Shown: piece after piece, positions 1 through 8,423 of the stretch
Position numbering within the stretch: the stretch's first letter is position 1
How the letters are laid out: each line of letters begins with the position of its first letter
Assembly (NCBI RefSeq): GCF_002149015.1
Contig: NZ_NGFO01000007.1
Span: 124,001 to 188,000 of the forward strand
Source of the DNA: Gordonia lacunae
Lineage (GTDB): Bacteria > Actinomycetota > Actinomycetes > Mycobacteriales > Mycobacteriaceae
Direction of reading: 5' to 3'
DNA: 64,000 nucleotides
Notes under the pieces: generated by a model
Databases searched by the model: none
What the model saw: only the letters and a program-made list of their open reading frames with translations
Told to the model about the DNA's origin: nothing
Made by a program: the position numbers and the translations under genes

Positions 1-597
1 GACGGTGACCTCTGTTCCGTCGAAGACGATATCGATGGCTTCATCGCCAGGCAGCCCGACCCCGCCCTTCACGACGACGACCCTCGGTCCGAGGTCGTGG
101 ATTCGCCGCGCTGCTTCGGCGAGGTCATCGATCGACGCCAGCTCGTCCATGCCGGCCAGGGTTGCTGCCTCGAACAGATTGGGGGTCACCACGGTGGCCA
201 GCGGCAGGATCTCCGACCGCAGCGCGTTGTCGGTGTCGAGGGCCGCCCCGGGCTCCTGACCTTTGCAGATCAGCACCGGGTCGACCACGACGTCGCGCCA
301 CTTGCGCGCGGCCAGGGCCGCCGCGACGGTCGAGATCGTTGCCGGCGTGCCCAGCATGCCGATTTTCACGACGTCGGGCTCGTGCGCGACGGTGGCCACC
401 TCGATCTGATCGGCGATCACCGCGGGCTCGACGGGTACGAACCGATGCGACCAGCCGTTGTTCGGGTCGAAGGACACGATGCAGGTGATGGTCCCGACAC
501 CGTAGGTACCGAGCTGCGCGAAGGTCCGCAGGTCGGCTTGGATGCCTGCTCCCCCGCTGGCCTCCGAGCCGGCGATCACATAAGACACCACTGACAT
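1..597 (-). CDS. pdxK: Pyridoxine/pyridoxal kinase (ThiD-like fold), 3' end outside window
   Basis: Ribokinase-superfamily kinase expected to phosphorylate pyridoxine-type vitamers with ATP in the cytosol (B6 salvage). The 199 visible residues start at an ATG with its complement at 595-597 and run off the window, so the C-terminal ATP-site glycines are not seen. The start MSVVSYVIAGSEASGGAGIQ matches the family N-terminus. Other matching parts are a DPNNGWSHRF stretch, a KIGMLGT loop, VDPVLICKG and TPNLFEA. The ICKG and DPNN features resemble the Bacillus PdxK type more than true HMP kinase ThiD, but ThiD activity cannot be excluded. Transcribed away from the alcohol dehydrogenase gene. Confidence 0.85.
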   Translation of the reverse strand, partial: MSVVSYVIAGSEASGGAGIQADLRTFAQLGTYGVGTITCIVSFDPNNGWSHRFVPVEPAVIADQIEVATVAHEPDVVKIGMLGTPATISTVAAALAARKWRDVVVDPVLICKGQEPGAALDTDNALRSEILPLATVVTPNLFEAATLAGMDELASIDDLAEAARRIHDLGPRVVVVKGGVGLPGDEAIDIVFDGTEVTV

Positions 598-718
598 CGA
601 CGATCCTCTCCTGCACTGTCGCGGACTGGATTCCTTTTCTACACCGCTAATTCTGGACGGCGTGCATTCAGCGTCGTAGTTGCGATTACTTCGGAACAAG
701 CGGGGTACCCGAAAGCGT

Positions 719-1888
719 ATGAGCCAAGAAACGAACACAATGCGCGCAATGGTCTACCGGGGCCCCTACAAGGTGAGGGTCGAGTCCAAACCCATCCCTG
801 CCATCGAACATCCCAACGATGCCATAGTCCGGGTGACGCACGCCGCCATCTGTGGCTCGGACCTGCACCTGTACCACGGCATGATGCCCGACACCCGGCC
901 CGGGATGACGTTCGGGCACGAGTTCATCGGGATCGTGGAGGCGGTCGGTGGCTCGGTCCAGAACCTGAGTGTCGGCGACCGGGTCATGGTGCCGTTCAAC
1001 GTGTACTGCGGGACGTGCTACTTCTGCGCACGGGGTCTGTACTCCAACTGTCACAACGTGAATCCGAACGCGACCGCGGTCGGCGGGATCTACGGATACT
1101 CGCATACGTGTGGCGGCTACGACGGCGGCCAGGCCGAGTTCGTGCGCGTTCCCTTCGCCGACGTCGGCCCCAGCGTCATCCCTGACTGGATGGATTCAGA
1201 AGACGCATTACTGCTGACCGACGCCCTTCCGACCGGGTACTTCGGAGCCCAGCTGGCCGACATCCGTCAGGGTGAGACCGTCGTCGTGTTCGGCGCCGGG
1301 CCCGTCGGTTTGTACGCTGCACGGTCGGCGTGGTTCATGGGCGCGGGTCGGGTCATCGTCATCGACCATCTGCAGTATCGCCTGGACAAGGCGGCGACGT
1401 TCGCACATGCGGAGACCTACAACTTCGCCGAGTACGACGACGTCGTGGTCCACCTCAAGAACATCACCGACAACATCGGTGCCGATCGGGTGATCGATGC
1501 CGTGGGTGCGGAGGCCGACGGCAACTTTCTCCAACACGTGACCGCGGCCAAGTTCAAGCTCCAGGGCGGATCGCCGATCGCCCTCAACTGGGCAATCGAC
1601 TCGGTCCGCAAAGGCGGGACCGTGTCGGTCGTCGGCGCGTACGGACCAATGTTCAGCGCGGTCAAGTTCGGCGATGCAATGAACAAGGGGCTCACCCTCA
1701 ACATGAACCAATGCCCGGTCAAACGTCAGTGGCCGAGATTGTTCGAACATGTGCGAGACGGGTACTTCAAGCCGAATGACATTGTGACGCACCGTATACC
1801 GCTCGAGCACATCGCTGAGGGTTATCACATCTTCTCCGCGAAGCTCGATGACTGCATCAAGCCCATCGTCGTCGCCGACGCCGCCTGA
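719..1888 (+). CDS. Zinc-dependent alcohol dehydrogenase (formaldehyde-dehydrogenase-like MDR)
   Basis: Medium-chain dehydrogenase/reductase of 389 residues, the usual family length. Residues around 40-50 carry C-G-S-D-L-H (catalytic zinc ligand), followed by GHEF. The structural-zinc lobe is CGTCYFCARGLYSNC. The Rossmann motif VVVFGAGPVGL precedes a conserved VIDAVGAEADG segment typical of glutathione-independent formaldehyde-dehydrogenase-like members. It oxidises or reduces an unidentified alcohol/aldehyde with NAD(P). ATG at 719 is chosen; ATG at 740 (MRAMVYRG) begins the conserved domain and is an alternative. The next gene follows 10 bp later behind a strong GAGGAGG site, suggesting one operon. 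Confidence 0.9.
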   Translation: MSQETNTMRAMVYRGPYKVRVESKPIPAIEHPNDAIVRVTHAAICGSDLHLYHGMMPDTRPGMTFGHEFIGIVEAVGGSVQNLSVGDRVMVPFNVYCGTCYFCARGLYSNCHNVNPNATAVGGIYGYSHTCGGYDGGQAEFVRVPFADVGPSVIPDWMDSEDALLLTDALPTGYFGAQLADIRQGETVVVFGAGPVGLYAARSAWFMGAGRVIVIDHLQYRLDKAATFAHAETYNFAEYDDVVVHLKNITDNIGADRVIDAVGAEADGNFLQHVTAAKFKLQGGSPIALNWAIDSVRKGGTVSVVGAYGPMFSAVKFGDAMNKGLTLNMNQCPVKRQWPRLFEHVRDGYFKPNDIVTHRIPLEHIAEGYHIFSAKLDDCIKPIVVADAA

Positions 1889-1898
1889 GGAGGACGTC

Positions 1899-2480
1899 AT
1901 GCCCGCTTATCCCGCAGACCGACCCAACTACCCCGACACCTCCGCTCTTGTCGACCGGATACCCGGTTGGGGCGTCGATCTGGACACTGCGAACAGGCCC
2001 TCGGTACCCCGTGAACTCCCCGTCCAACCGGCGCCGGGTGTCCACTGGACCGTCCCGGACGACCAGCCCGAGCATTCGCCCCGCGAACGGTCGAACGAAC
2101 ATGCCTTCCTGCCACCGGTTTTCGGTACTTCGACGCCACCGCGAGGACTGTCCGGTGCGATCCGACGCCTCGCCTACCGCTACAGCGAGGGACGCGCGGC
2201 ACACTGGTTGATCCTTCTCTACGCCGACCGGGTGGCGTCCGTCGAGGCACACCTCGCATCCTTTGCCAGCGCGCGCCCCGACAACCCGATCACCGAGACC
2301 GGCATCGCCTCCGAGTTCAGCTACAACGGGTGGTCGTCACGTCGTGGCAGCACACGAGTCGACACCAACCACACGTGGATCGATCCGTTGATCGTGGGCG
2401 GTCCGTGGGTGATCAGCGCGGCCCTTGCCGGCGTCGCGGTACGGCGGCTACTGCGAGTGGCTCGACGATCAAGCCGATGA
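1899..2480 (+). CDS. Conserved hypothetical protein downstream of the alcohol dehydrogenase
   Basis: 193-residue protein that I do not recognise by domain. ATG at 1899 is preceded by GAGGAGG (about 1887-1893), a convincing ribosome-binding site. The N-terminal third is rich in proline and polar residues. The middle (ALRRLAYRYSEGRAAHWL-like stretch near residues 88-105) looks helical, and the C-terminus has one hydrophobic helix (about residues 166-182) ending in an Arg-rich tail, so a single membrane anchor is possible. Its stop overlaps the start of udgX in an ATGA, implying translational coupling. Function is unknown. Confidence 0.75.
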   Translation: MPAYPADRPNYPDTSALVDRIPGWGVDLDTANRPSVPRELPVQPAPGVHWTVPDDQPEHSPRERSNEHAFLPPVFGTSTPPRGLSGAIRRLAYRYSEGRAAHWLILLYADRVASVEAHLASFASARPDNPITETGIASEFSYNGWSSRRGSTRVDTNHTWIDPLIVGGPWVISAALAGVAVRRLLRVARRSSR

Positions 2481-3172
2481 GGACGGCTGTAGGACACCGT
2501 GATTCCGGATCTGACGCGGCGCATGCGGGAGCTGCGGAGTTCGTTCCCGACTCGCACGACCTCGACGATCTCTCCTCGGCGGCGCGGGTCTGCCGGGGAT
2601 GTGACCTCTACCGCGACGCCGACCAGACCGTCTTCGGCGCGGGTAGGCCCGGATCGACGATCATGTTTGTCGGCGAGCAGCCCGGTGACCAGGAGGATCG
2701 CGCCGGTGAACCGTTCGTCGGTCCGGCCGGCCGGCTCTTCGACCGCGCTCTCGAGGCCGCCGGCATCGACCGCGAGACCACCTATGTCACCAACGCGGTG
2801 AAGCACTTCAAATTCACCCGAGCGGCGGGTCGGAAGCGGCGGATTCACGAGAAGCCGAACCGCGGCGAGGTCGTCGCGTGCCGGCCGTGGCTCCTGGCCG
2901 AGCTCGACGCGGTCTCACCCAGCATCGTCGTGTGTCTGGGTGCGACAGCCGCGCAGGCACTGTTGGGCACAGGTTTTCGGCTCACCAAACACCGTGGTGA
3001 ACGCTTCGATCTCGGCGCCGACGGGGAGGTCGGTCCCGACCACGCCGAGACCGTGGTGGCCACCGTTCATCCCTCGTCGATCCTGCGTGGACCCGCAGAA
3101 CGGCGCGAACAGGCCTTCGACGCCTTTGTCGCCGACCTCCGCGTCGTTCGGGATCTCGCGAGAGCGACCTGA
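2477..3172 (+). CDS. udgX: UdgX-type uracil-DNA glycosylase
   Basis: Family 4-like uracil-DNA glycosylase of 231 residues. It shows the motif [20 protein letters not shown] and the diagnostic KRRIHEKP loop with the histidine that in characterised UdgX proteins forms a covalent bond with the abasic site after uracil removal. The C-terminal motif HPSSILRG is intact. Two cysteines in C-R-G-C-D-L-Y near residue 40 plus later cysteines fit the iron-sulfur cluster ligands. ATG at 2477 overlaps the upstream TGA (ATGA), so it is probably translated with the preceding gene. Role: DNA repair of deaminated cytosine. Confidence 0.9.
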   Translation: MRTAVGHRDSGSDAAHAGAAEFVPDSHDLDDLSSAARVCRGCDLYRDADQTVFGAGRPGSTIMFVGEQPGDQEDRAGEPFVGPAGRLFDRALEAAGIDRETTYVTNAVKHFKFTRAAGRKRRIHEKPNRGEVVACRPWLLAELDAVSPSIVVCLGATAAQALLGTGFRLTKHRGERFDLGADGEVGPDHAETVVATVHPSSILRGPAERREQAFDAFVADLRVVRDLARAT

Positions 3173-3303
3173 CATCGCACAGCACCGAATCCGCTGACAT
3201 GCGTCTGGACCGGTGTCTATAGTCGGCGTCGAGGTGGCTCTCGGCCGTGAGAAACACCGCGTCGCGGCCGGACCGGGACCGCAGATCGACGGACTGGAGA
3301 ACG

Positions 3304-3753
3304 ATGGACCTACAGGAGATCAGCGACCGGTTCGACATCGCGGACACGCTGTACAGGTACTCACGCGCCGTCGACACCAAGGACTGGGAGCTGTGGCGCT
3401 CGGTGTTCACCCCTGAGGCCGTGGTCGACTATTCGTCGACGCCCTTCGGCCAGGCGGGCCCTCGCGACGAGATCGCGGCCTGGCTCGAGGAGAGCTTCGC
3501 GTTCGTGTCGGTGAGCCAGCACTTCATCACCAACATCGAGTACACGTTCACTCACGACAGCACGGGTGATCGTGCCGACGTGCGCGCGATGTTCTACAAC
3601 CCGATGCGTTTCGCGGGCATGCCCGAACTCAGCATGTGCGGCGGCAACTACCACCATTCGATGGTCCGAACGGACGATGGGTGGAAGAGCGCCGGACTCC
3701 TGGAGGAGTGCCTGTGGTTCGAGAACTCCCCCGCGGGAGCAAGCGGGAGCTGA
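3304..3753 (+). CDS. SnoaL-like / nuclear transport factor 2 family protein
   Basis: 149-residue alpha+beta-barrel protein. The N-terminus, with IADTLYRYSRAVDTKDWELW, is the standard opening of SnoaL_4/NTF2-like enzymes. A later segment, with HFITNIEYTF followed by GGNYHHSMVR, is the usual beta-strand half carrying the His pair. Such proteins are often dehydratases, isomerases or ligand-binding proteins, and the substrate cannot be told here. ATG at 3304 fits the domain boundary. It stands alone, 131 bp after udgX and 212 bp before the next gene. Confidence 0.85.
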   Translation: MDLQEISDRFDIADTLYRYSRAVDTKDWELWRSVFTPEAVVDYSSTPFGQAGPRDEIAAWLEESFAFVSVSQHFITNIEYTFTHDSTGDRADVRAMFYNPMRFAGMPELSMCGGNYHHSMVRTDDGWKSAGLLEECLWFENSPAGASGS

Positions 3754-3965
3754 GGCGCTGGTCATGAGGGCGCACCGGCCGTCCGGTGGTCTCGACACAG
3801 CTCGCCCTGGTGCGGTGCCCGCCGTCGACTGACCGGTGCGAGCGGGTCCACGACGTCGTTATCGAACCGTGGCGCAGAGAACGATCCGGCACCGACCCGG
3901 CCGGAGAAGCGCACGACGCGGTCAGGCTTCCTAGTCTTGGGGAAACCCCAGAGCAGAGGAGTCAG

Positions 3966-5300
3966 GTGGACGAGTCGCGAACCTGTCTGGTCACCGGAGC
4001 AACCGGCTATGTCGGCGGCCGGCTTGCGCCCCGGTTGCTGTCACGCGGACACAGCGTGCGCGCTCTGGCGCGGACACCGAAGAAGTTGTCCGGCGCGCCG
4101 TGGTTGTCCGAGCCGGGCGCCGAGGTCGTCGAAGGCGATCTCTCCGACCGCGATTCGCTGGTGAAAGCGTTCGCCGGGGTGGATGTCGTCTACCACCTGG
4201 TTCATTCGATGAGTACCGACGCCGATTTCGCCGCCGAGGAGCGCCGCGCCGCCGAGAACGTGGTCGCGGCTGCACAGCAGAACGGGGTCTCCCGGATCGT
4301 CTATCTGGGTGGCCTCCACCCGACCGGTACCGATCTCTCCGAGCATCTCGCGTCCCGAGCCGAGGTCGGCGACATCATGATCGAATCGCCGGTCGAGACC
4401 GTCGCACTGCAGGCGGGCACGCTGATCGGCTCGGGTTCGGCGTCCTTCGAACTCATCCGGCACCTCACCGAACGCCTGCCCGCGATGACCACACCCCGAT
4501 GGGTCCACAACAGGATCCAGCCGATCGCGGTCGACGATGCGCTGCATTACCTCGTCGAGGCGGCCACCGCCAGGGTCCCGTCGTCGAGGACGTGGGACAT
4601 CGGCGGGCCGGACGTCCTGGAGTACGGCGACATGATGCAGGTGTATGCAGACGTCGCCGGCCTCCGTCCCCGCATCATGGTGGTGTTGCCGTACCTCACG
4701 CCGGCACTGGCCAGCCGATGGGTCCGGTTCGTCACGCCCATCCGGGGCAAGATCGCACGGCCGTTGATCGAGTCTCTCGAATGCGATGCGGTCTGTCGCG
4801 ACCGGGCGGTCGACGCGATCATCGATCGGCCGGCGGGCGGCTTGACCCCCTACTCGGAGGCCGTGGCCCTCACTCTCGAGCGGTCCGCGCGTGGTGACGG
4901 GCGGGCCTCCTGGGCCAACGCCTCCGCCGAGGTGTCCCCCGCGGAACCCCTTCCCACGGACCCGGACTGGGCAGGCGAGGAGATCTTCGAGAACGTCGAA
5001 GCGCGTCGCGAGCACGCGAGCGTCGCAACGGTCTGGGACCGGCTCGAGCGGGAGGGGCGAGCCCGTGGTGAGATCGCATTCGCGCGATCGCCCGAGACTC
5101 TGCGAGTGCGTCTGCGCGACAACAGGTTCGGTCGCTCGTATCGGGAGTATCGGCTTCGTGGAGTCGGCGGCTCAGGCGAGGTCGTGGAGGTCACGACCAC
5201 GAATCGGTTCTTCCCGCGTGGCCTGGCCGGCCTCGCGTACTGGCGTCTCGGCCGGCCTTTCCGCGCACTCGGAGTCCCGGGGGCCGATCCATTTCGGTGA
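3966..5300 (+). CDS. NAD(P)-binding atypical SDR protein with C-terminal DUF2867-like part
   Basis: 444-residue protein. The N-terminus (LVTGATGYVGGRLAPRLL) is an extended/atypical SDR Rossmann fold of the NmrA/NAD(P)H-binding class. VVEGDLSDRDSL follows, and HLVHSM stands where a catalytic motif would be in classical SDRs, so it may bind nucleotide without classical dehydrogenase chemistry. Residues from about 345 resemble the DUF2867 module (F-F-P-R-G-L-A-G-L-A-Y-W near the end). GTG at 3966 is chosen because AGAGGAG lies about 6 bp upstream. A short hairpin TGGGG-AAA-CCCCA lies at about 3936-3949 in the leader, after a possible TAGTCT -10 box. Confidence 0.8.
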   Translation: MDESRTCLVTGATGYVGGRLAPRLLSRGHSVRALARTPKKLSGAPWLSEPGAEVVEGDLSDRDSLVKAFAGVDVVYHLVHSMSTDADFAAEERRAAENVVAAAQQNGVSRIVYLGGLHPTGTDLSEHLASRAEVGDIMIESPVETVALQAGTLIGSGSASFELIRHLTERLPAMTTPRWVHNRIQPIAVDDALHYLVEAATARVPSSRTWDIGGPDVLEYGDMMQVYADVAGLRPRIMVVLPYLTPALASRWVRFVTPIRGKIARPLIESLECDAVCRDRAVDAIIDRPAGGLTPYSEAVALTLERSARGDGRASWANASAEVSPAEPLPTDPDWAGEEIFENVEARREHASVATVWDRLEREGRARGEIAFARSPETLRVRLRDNRFGRSYREYRLRGVGGSGEVVEVTTTNRFFPRGLAGLAYWRLGRPFRALGVPGADPFR

Positions 5301-5436
5301 ACCGCCGATCCGATGACGTACCGAGGGATTCGCTGACGCTCGGGTTAGAGTCGGCAGCACCGTGGTAATCCCCGGTGCGCGACTCGTTCGGCCGAGCGAG
5401 GGACGAGAACGATCCGTCGAGGAGAAGGATGATCGG

Positions 5437-6444
5437 GTGTCGTTGACCGAGCGGGTCGACCGGTTCCAGCGGCGCCATCCGGCGACGGGCTTCCCGCTCG
5501 CCGTCATCTACAAGTTCGTCGACGACCAGGGCGCCTATCTCGCGGCCCTGTGCGCCTACTACGCCTTCATCTCGCTGTTCCCGCTGTTGCTCCTGTTCGC
5601 GACCGTGTTGGGTATCGTCCTGGCCGACAACCCCGACCTCCAGGAACGGATCCTGGACTCGGCGATGAGCCAGATCCCGGTAATCGGAGGACAGCTCGAG
5701 GAGCCCGAGAAACTCAGTGGTGGTGTCACCGCGATCGTCATCGGGGTGGTCGTGTCCCTGTATGGCGGCCTCGGTGTCGCCGTCGCCGCCCAGAACGCGA
5801 TGAACACGATCTGGGCGGTCCCGCGCAACGAGCGTCCCGATCCGATCTTCGCCCGCCTGCGTGGGCTGTTGTTGCTGTCCACGATCGGCGTCGCGGTGAT
5901 CGGCCTGACCGTCGTCAACGGCGTCTCGGCCGCATTCGAGCTCGGCATCCTGGGGCGTTGGCTCGCCATCCTGGGGTCCGTGGCTCTGAGTACGCTGGTG
6001 TTCACGGTCGCGTTCCGGATCGGCACCGCCCGTGACGTGTCGGTACGGGACGTGCTGCCAGGAGCTTTCGGAGCAGCGGTCTGCTGGCAGATCATCCAGA
6101 CCTTCGGCGCGGTTTACGTTCAGCACGTCATCGGTAACGCGAGTTCGACCAACGGGGTTTTCGCGATCGTGCTGGGCCTGCTGGCATTCCTGTACGTGGC
6201 GTCGATCGTGATCGTCTTCTGTCTCGAGACCAATGCGGTCCGTGTCGATCACCTCTACCCGCGGTCGCTGCTGACCCCGTTCACCGACAACGTCAGCTTG
6301 ACGAAGGGTGATGAGGCAGCTTACGCGGCACAGGTTCTGGCGCAGCGCAACAAGGGCTTCCAGGAGATCGACGTCTCCTTCGACAACCCACGCGACGTCG
6401 GGTCGGACTCGCGCTCCCCCGATCCCGATCCCGAACGCGGGTGA
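5437..6444 (+). CDS. YihY/virulence factor BrkB family membrane protein
   Basis: 335-residue integral membrane protein with about six hydrophobic helices. Family landmarks are A-Y-Y-A-F-I-S-L-F-P-L in the first helix region, Y-G-G-L-G-V-A-V-A-A-Q-N-A-M-N-T-I-W, and V-L-P-G-A in the middle. The biochemical role of the family is unsettled despite early RNase BN labels. The C-terminal ~45 residues are hydrophilic and end in an Asp/Pro/Ser-rich tail. GTG at 5437 is preferred because GGAGAAGGA sits 8 bp upstream; an upstream in-frame GTG at 5362 would add 25 unconserved residues. Confidence 0.85.
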   Translation: MSLTERVDRFQRRHPATGFPLAVIYKFVDDQGAYLAALCAYYAFISLFPLLLLFATVLGIVLADNPDLQERILDSAMSQIPVIGGQLEEPEKLSGGVTAIVIGVVVSLYGGLGVAVAAQNAMNTIWAVPRNERPDPIFARLRGLLLLSTIGVAVIGLTVVNGVSAAFELGILGRWLAILGSVALSTLVFTVAFRIGTARDVSVRDVLPGAFGAAVCWQIIQTFGAVYVQHVIGNASSTNGVFAIVLGLLAFLYVASIVIVFCLETNAVRVDHLYPRSLLTPFTDNVSLTKGDEAAYAAQVLAQRNKGFQEIDVSFDNPRDVGSDSRSPDPDPERG

Positions 6445-6483
6445 CCGCGAGCACTCAAGCAAGGGCGTCCGCTGAGCTGGAAG

Positions 6484-6804
6484 TCAGTGCAGCGCACCCA
6501 GCTCGACGAGGAGCACTCCGACGATGATCACGCCGATTCCGGTGATCATCCGGCGGTTGAGTCGTTCGCGGAACAGGAAGTGCGCGGCCACGGCGGTGGC
6601 CGCGACACCGGCGGCCGCCCAGATGCCGTAGGCGACGCCGAGCGGCACGCCGTGTCTCAGCCCGAGGGTCAACGCGACGAACGCGGTCAGGTATCCGGCC
6701 ACGACGAGTGCGTAGAAGCGCCGGTGGCCGGTGGCTGCGGCGCGCAATGCGAGAGTGCCGGTGACCTCGGCGACGATGGCCGCGACGATGAAGAGATACC
6801 CCAC
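6484..6804 (-). CDS. SMR-family multidrug efflux subunit (second of pair)
   Basis: 106-residue, four-helix small multidrug resistance protein. It has the invariant membrane glutamate in VAEVTGTLALR (about residue 13), the GVAYGIWAAAGV helix 3 motif and a MITGIGVIIVGVLLVE helix 4. Starts at GTG 6804, two bases after the stop of a second SMR gene, so the two are co-transcribed. This tandem arrangement is that of obligate heterodimeric SMR pairs (EbrAB/YkkCD type), which export cationic compounds or guanidinium-like metabolites using proton exchange. The substrate is unknown. Confidence 0.88.
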   Translation of the reverse strand: MGYLFIVAAIVAEVTGTLALRAAATGHRRFYALVVAGYLTAFVALTLGLRHGVPLGVAYGIWAAAGVAATAVAAHFLFRERLNRRMITGIGVIIVGVLLVELGALH

Positions 6805-6806
6805 GG

Positions 6807-7160
6807 TCAAGCCTCCGGGGCGTCGGCGTCGACGGATGGCCGGTGGCCGGTTTCGACGAGTACCACGCCGACCATGATGCACACGATGCCGATCCCCATC
6901 ACGATCCCGAAGGGTTCGTCGAAAATCCAGGTCGCCAGGACCGCGGTGAGGGCCACACCCGATGCCGACCAGATCCCGTAGGCGACTCCGATCCCCATGC
7001 CGCGCTTGAGGACTCCGGCGAGGAGCGCGAACGCGAGCGTGAACCCGAGGGCGACCACCGCATACAGCGCCGGTTCGGTTTGTGAACCCTTGAGCGACAA
7101 CGTCGCTGCCACCTCCGAGGCGATCGCCGCGATCAGCATCAGCCAGGTCATGTCTCTCAT
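6807..7160 (-). CDS. SMR-family multidrug efflux subunit (first of pair)
   Basis: 117-residue SMR protein with four membrane helices. The key Glu is in IASEVAATLSLKGS, helix 3 reads GVAYGIWSASGV, and helix 4 is GIVMGIGIVCIMVGVVLVE. It has an extra ~12-residue hydrophilic tail (HRPSVDADAPEA) not found in its partner. That asymmetry is typical of paired SMR subunits with opposite topology. Start ATG 7160 (MRDMTWL) is used; ATG 7151 is equally possible. A tandem GC-rich repeat array lies just upstream. Confidence 0.87.
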   Translation of the reverse strand: MRDMTWLMLIAAIASEVAATLSLKGSQTEPALYAVVALGFTLAFALLAGVLKRGMGIGVAYGIWSASGVALTAVLATWIFDEPFGIVMGIGIVCIMVGVVLVETGHRPSVDADAPEA

Positions 7161-7244
7161 TCCGCTCGGTGCCCTACTGGGACTGTAGGCCAGGATCGGC
7201 GGACGGCGAACGCCCTGGCCCGCAGTGTGTTGCGAGCCAGGGCG

Positions 7245-7341
7245 CCGGCGCCGGGAGCGGAGCGAGCGGGCCGAGTGTTCCGGCGCCGGGAGCGGAGCGA
7301 GCGGGCCGAGTGTTCCGGCGCCGGGAGCGGAGCGCGAGTAC
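7245..7341. repeat. GC-rich tandem repeat, 35-bp unit, about 2.7 copies
   Basis: Units begin at 7245, 7280 and 7315 with the core CCGGCGCCGGGAGCGGAGCG, continuing AGCGGGCCGAGTGTT. The third copy is truncated after GAGCGGAGCG. The same core recurs with a 37-bp period at 23924-24029. It lies between the smr pair and doxX and overlaps no convincing gene. Confidence 0.9.
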
Positions 7342-7354
7342 CGGGGCCAGGGTG

Positions 7355-7819
7355 TCAGCGGGAGGTGCTGGCGAGCTCGCGCGAGCGGGAGTCGTCGGCG
7401 GCCAGCCAGCTCACCTTCGAGCCCAGGGCCGCGTCGACGCTGAAGCGGCCGGCGCCGATGACTGCCAGGATCAGTGCGCCGGCGCCGAGTGCGAGGACGA
7501 ACTCGTAGCCACCGTCGGAGACCCAGATGCCGTTGTCGACGTGTGCGATGAACAGAGCGCCGATCATGTCCAGCGTGAGCAGCGCGGCGACGATCGGGGT
7601 CAGCAGTCCGGCGATCAGGGCGATGCCACCGAGGATCTCGAGCCACGTGACCACGAAGGCGGAGAAGGATGCGGCCGGAACACCCATCATGTCGAACCCG
7701 GTCTGCGGTCCCGTCCAGCCGTTCTGCTGGAACTTCTGCAGGCCGTGAGCCAGGAAGATCACGCCGAGAGCGACGCGTCCGATGAGGATGCCCGCGCTGC
7801 GGACGATGGGGTTGGTCAT
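7355..7819 (-). CDS. DoxX family membrane protein
   Basis: 154-residue protein with four hydrophobic segments. It has the DoxX opening GRVALGVIFLAHGLQKF, then WLEILGGIALIAGLLTPIVA, and the closing GAGRFSVDAALG. DoxX proteins are inner-membrane proteins linked to thiosulfate/quinone chemistry or stress responses in some species; here only the family is certain. It is divergent from a MarR regulator, with two operator-like palindromes between them, so MarR control is likely. Starts at ATG 7819. Confidence 0.88.
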   Translation of the reverse strand: MTNPIVRSAGILIGRVALGVIFLAHGLQKFQQNGWTGPQTGFDMMGVPAASFSAFVVTWLEILGGIALIAGLLTPIVAALLTLDMIGALFIAHVDNGIWVSDGGYEFVLALGAGALILAVIGAGRFSVDAALGSKVSWLAADDSRSRELASTSR

Positions 7820-7848
7820 GACTGAGCCGCCTTACTAGGTGGGGTTTG

Positions 7849-7895
7849 ACTTGAAGTATCAAGTGAAGGCTAGGCGCTGACACTTGATGCGTCAA
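7849..7895. promoter_or_regulatory. Two MarR-type operator-like palindromes between doxX and marR
   Basis: Site 1 at 7849-7864 is a perfect inverted repeat ACTTGA-AGTA-TCAAGT. Site 2 at 7882-7895 is ACTTGA-TGCG-TCAA, the same half-site with the same 4-bp spacer but incomplete on the right. They lie in the 115-bp divergent gap. A TATACA -10-like box (7921-7926) is only 8 bp before the marR ATG, so the marR transcript may be nearly leaderless. Binding by the adjacent MarR protein is an inference. Confidence 0.6.
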
Positions 7896-7934
7896 CCTGA
7901 TCACGGACGTGTTCACTTCGTATACACTGCGCAG

Positions 7935-8405
7935 ATGTCCACTGCCCCCGAGCCGAACTGGCTCGACGACGAGGAGATGGACGCCTGGATCCAGGTGGCA
8001 ACAGCGCTCGCCCACCTTCCCCACGCGCTCGACGCCCAGCTCCTCCGCGACGCCCAGATCACTCACTTCGAGTACGAGGTGATGTCTGCGCTGTCCGAGG
8101 CTCCCGACCGCACCTTGCGGATGAGCCAGCTCGCCGAACTGTCCTACGGCTCGCTGTCCCGGCTGTCGCATGTGGTTTCCAGGCTCGAGAAGCGGGGTTG
8201 GGTTCGGCGCCACCCATGCCCGGAGAACGGCAGATTCACAAACGCCGTTCTCACCGAGGCGGGTTGGGAGAAGGTGGTGGCCACCGCGCCCGGCTACCTG
8301 GCCAACGTGCGCGAACTCGTCGTCGATCGGCTGACGCGTGCGCAGCTCCGGCAGGTGTCCGCGATCGGGCGGCGGATCAACACCCGCCCCACCGGTTCGG
8401 CATAG
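7935..8405 (+). CDS. MarR family transcriptional regulator
   Basis: 156-residue winged-helix regulator. The recognition-helix region, with LRMSQLAELSYGSLSRLSHVV, and the wing (RRHPCPENGRFTNAVLTEAGW) are typical of MarR. The N-terminus, with LDDEEMDAWIQV, is the usual dimerisation helix. Divergent from doxX, with palindromes in between, which suggests it represses doxX and itself. Ligand is unknown. The single Cys in the wing could be redox sensitive, but this is speculation. Confidence 0.88.
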   Translation: MSTAPEPNWLDDEEMDAWIQVATALAHLPHALDAQLLRDAQITHFEYEVMSALSEAPDRTLRMSQLAELSYGSLSRLSHVVSRLEKRGWVRRHPCPENGRFTNAVLTEAGWEKVVATAPGYLANVRELVVDRLTRAQLRQVSAIGRRINTRPTGSA

Positions 8406-8423
8406 TCCCGCGTCGCCGGACCG

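Noticed and set aside
5191-6462. 423-codon minus-strand frame over the BrkB gene
   Set aside because: Antisense to a clear membrane protein; Arg/Asp/Gln-rich shadow.
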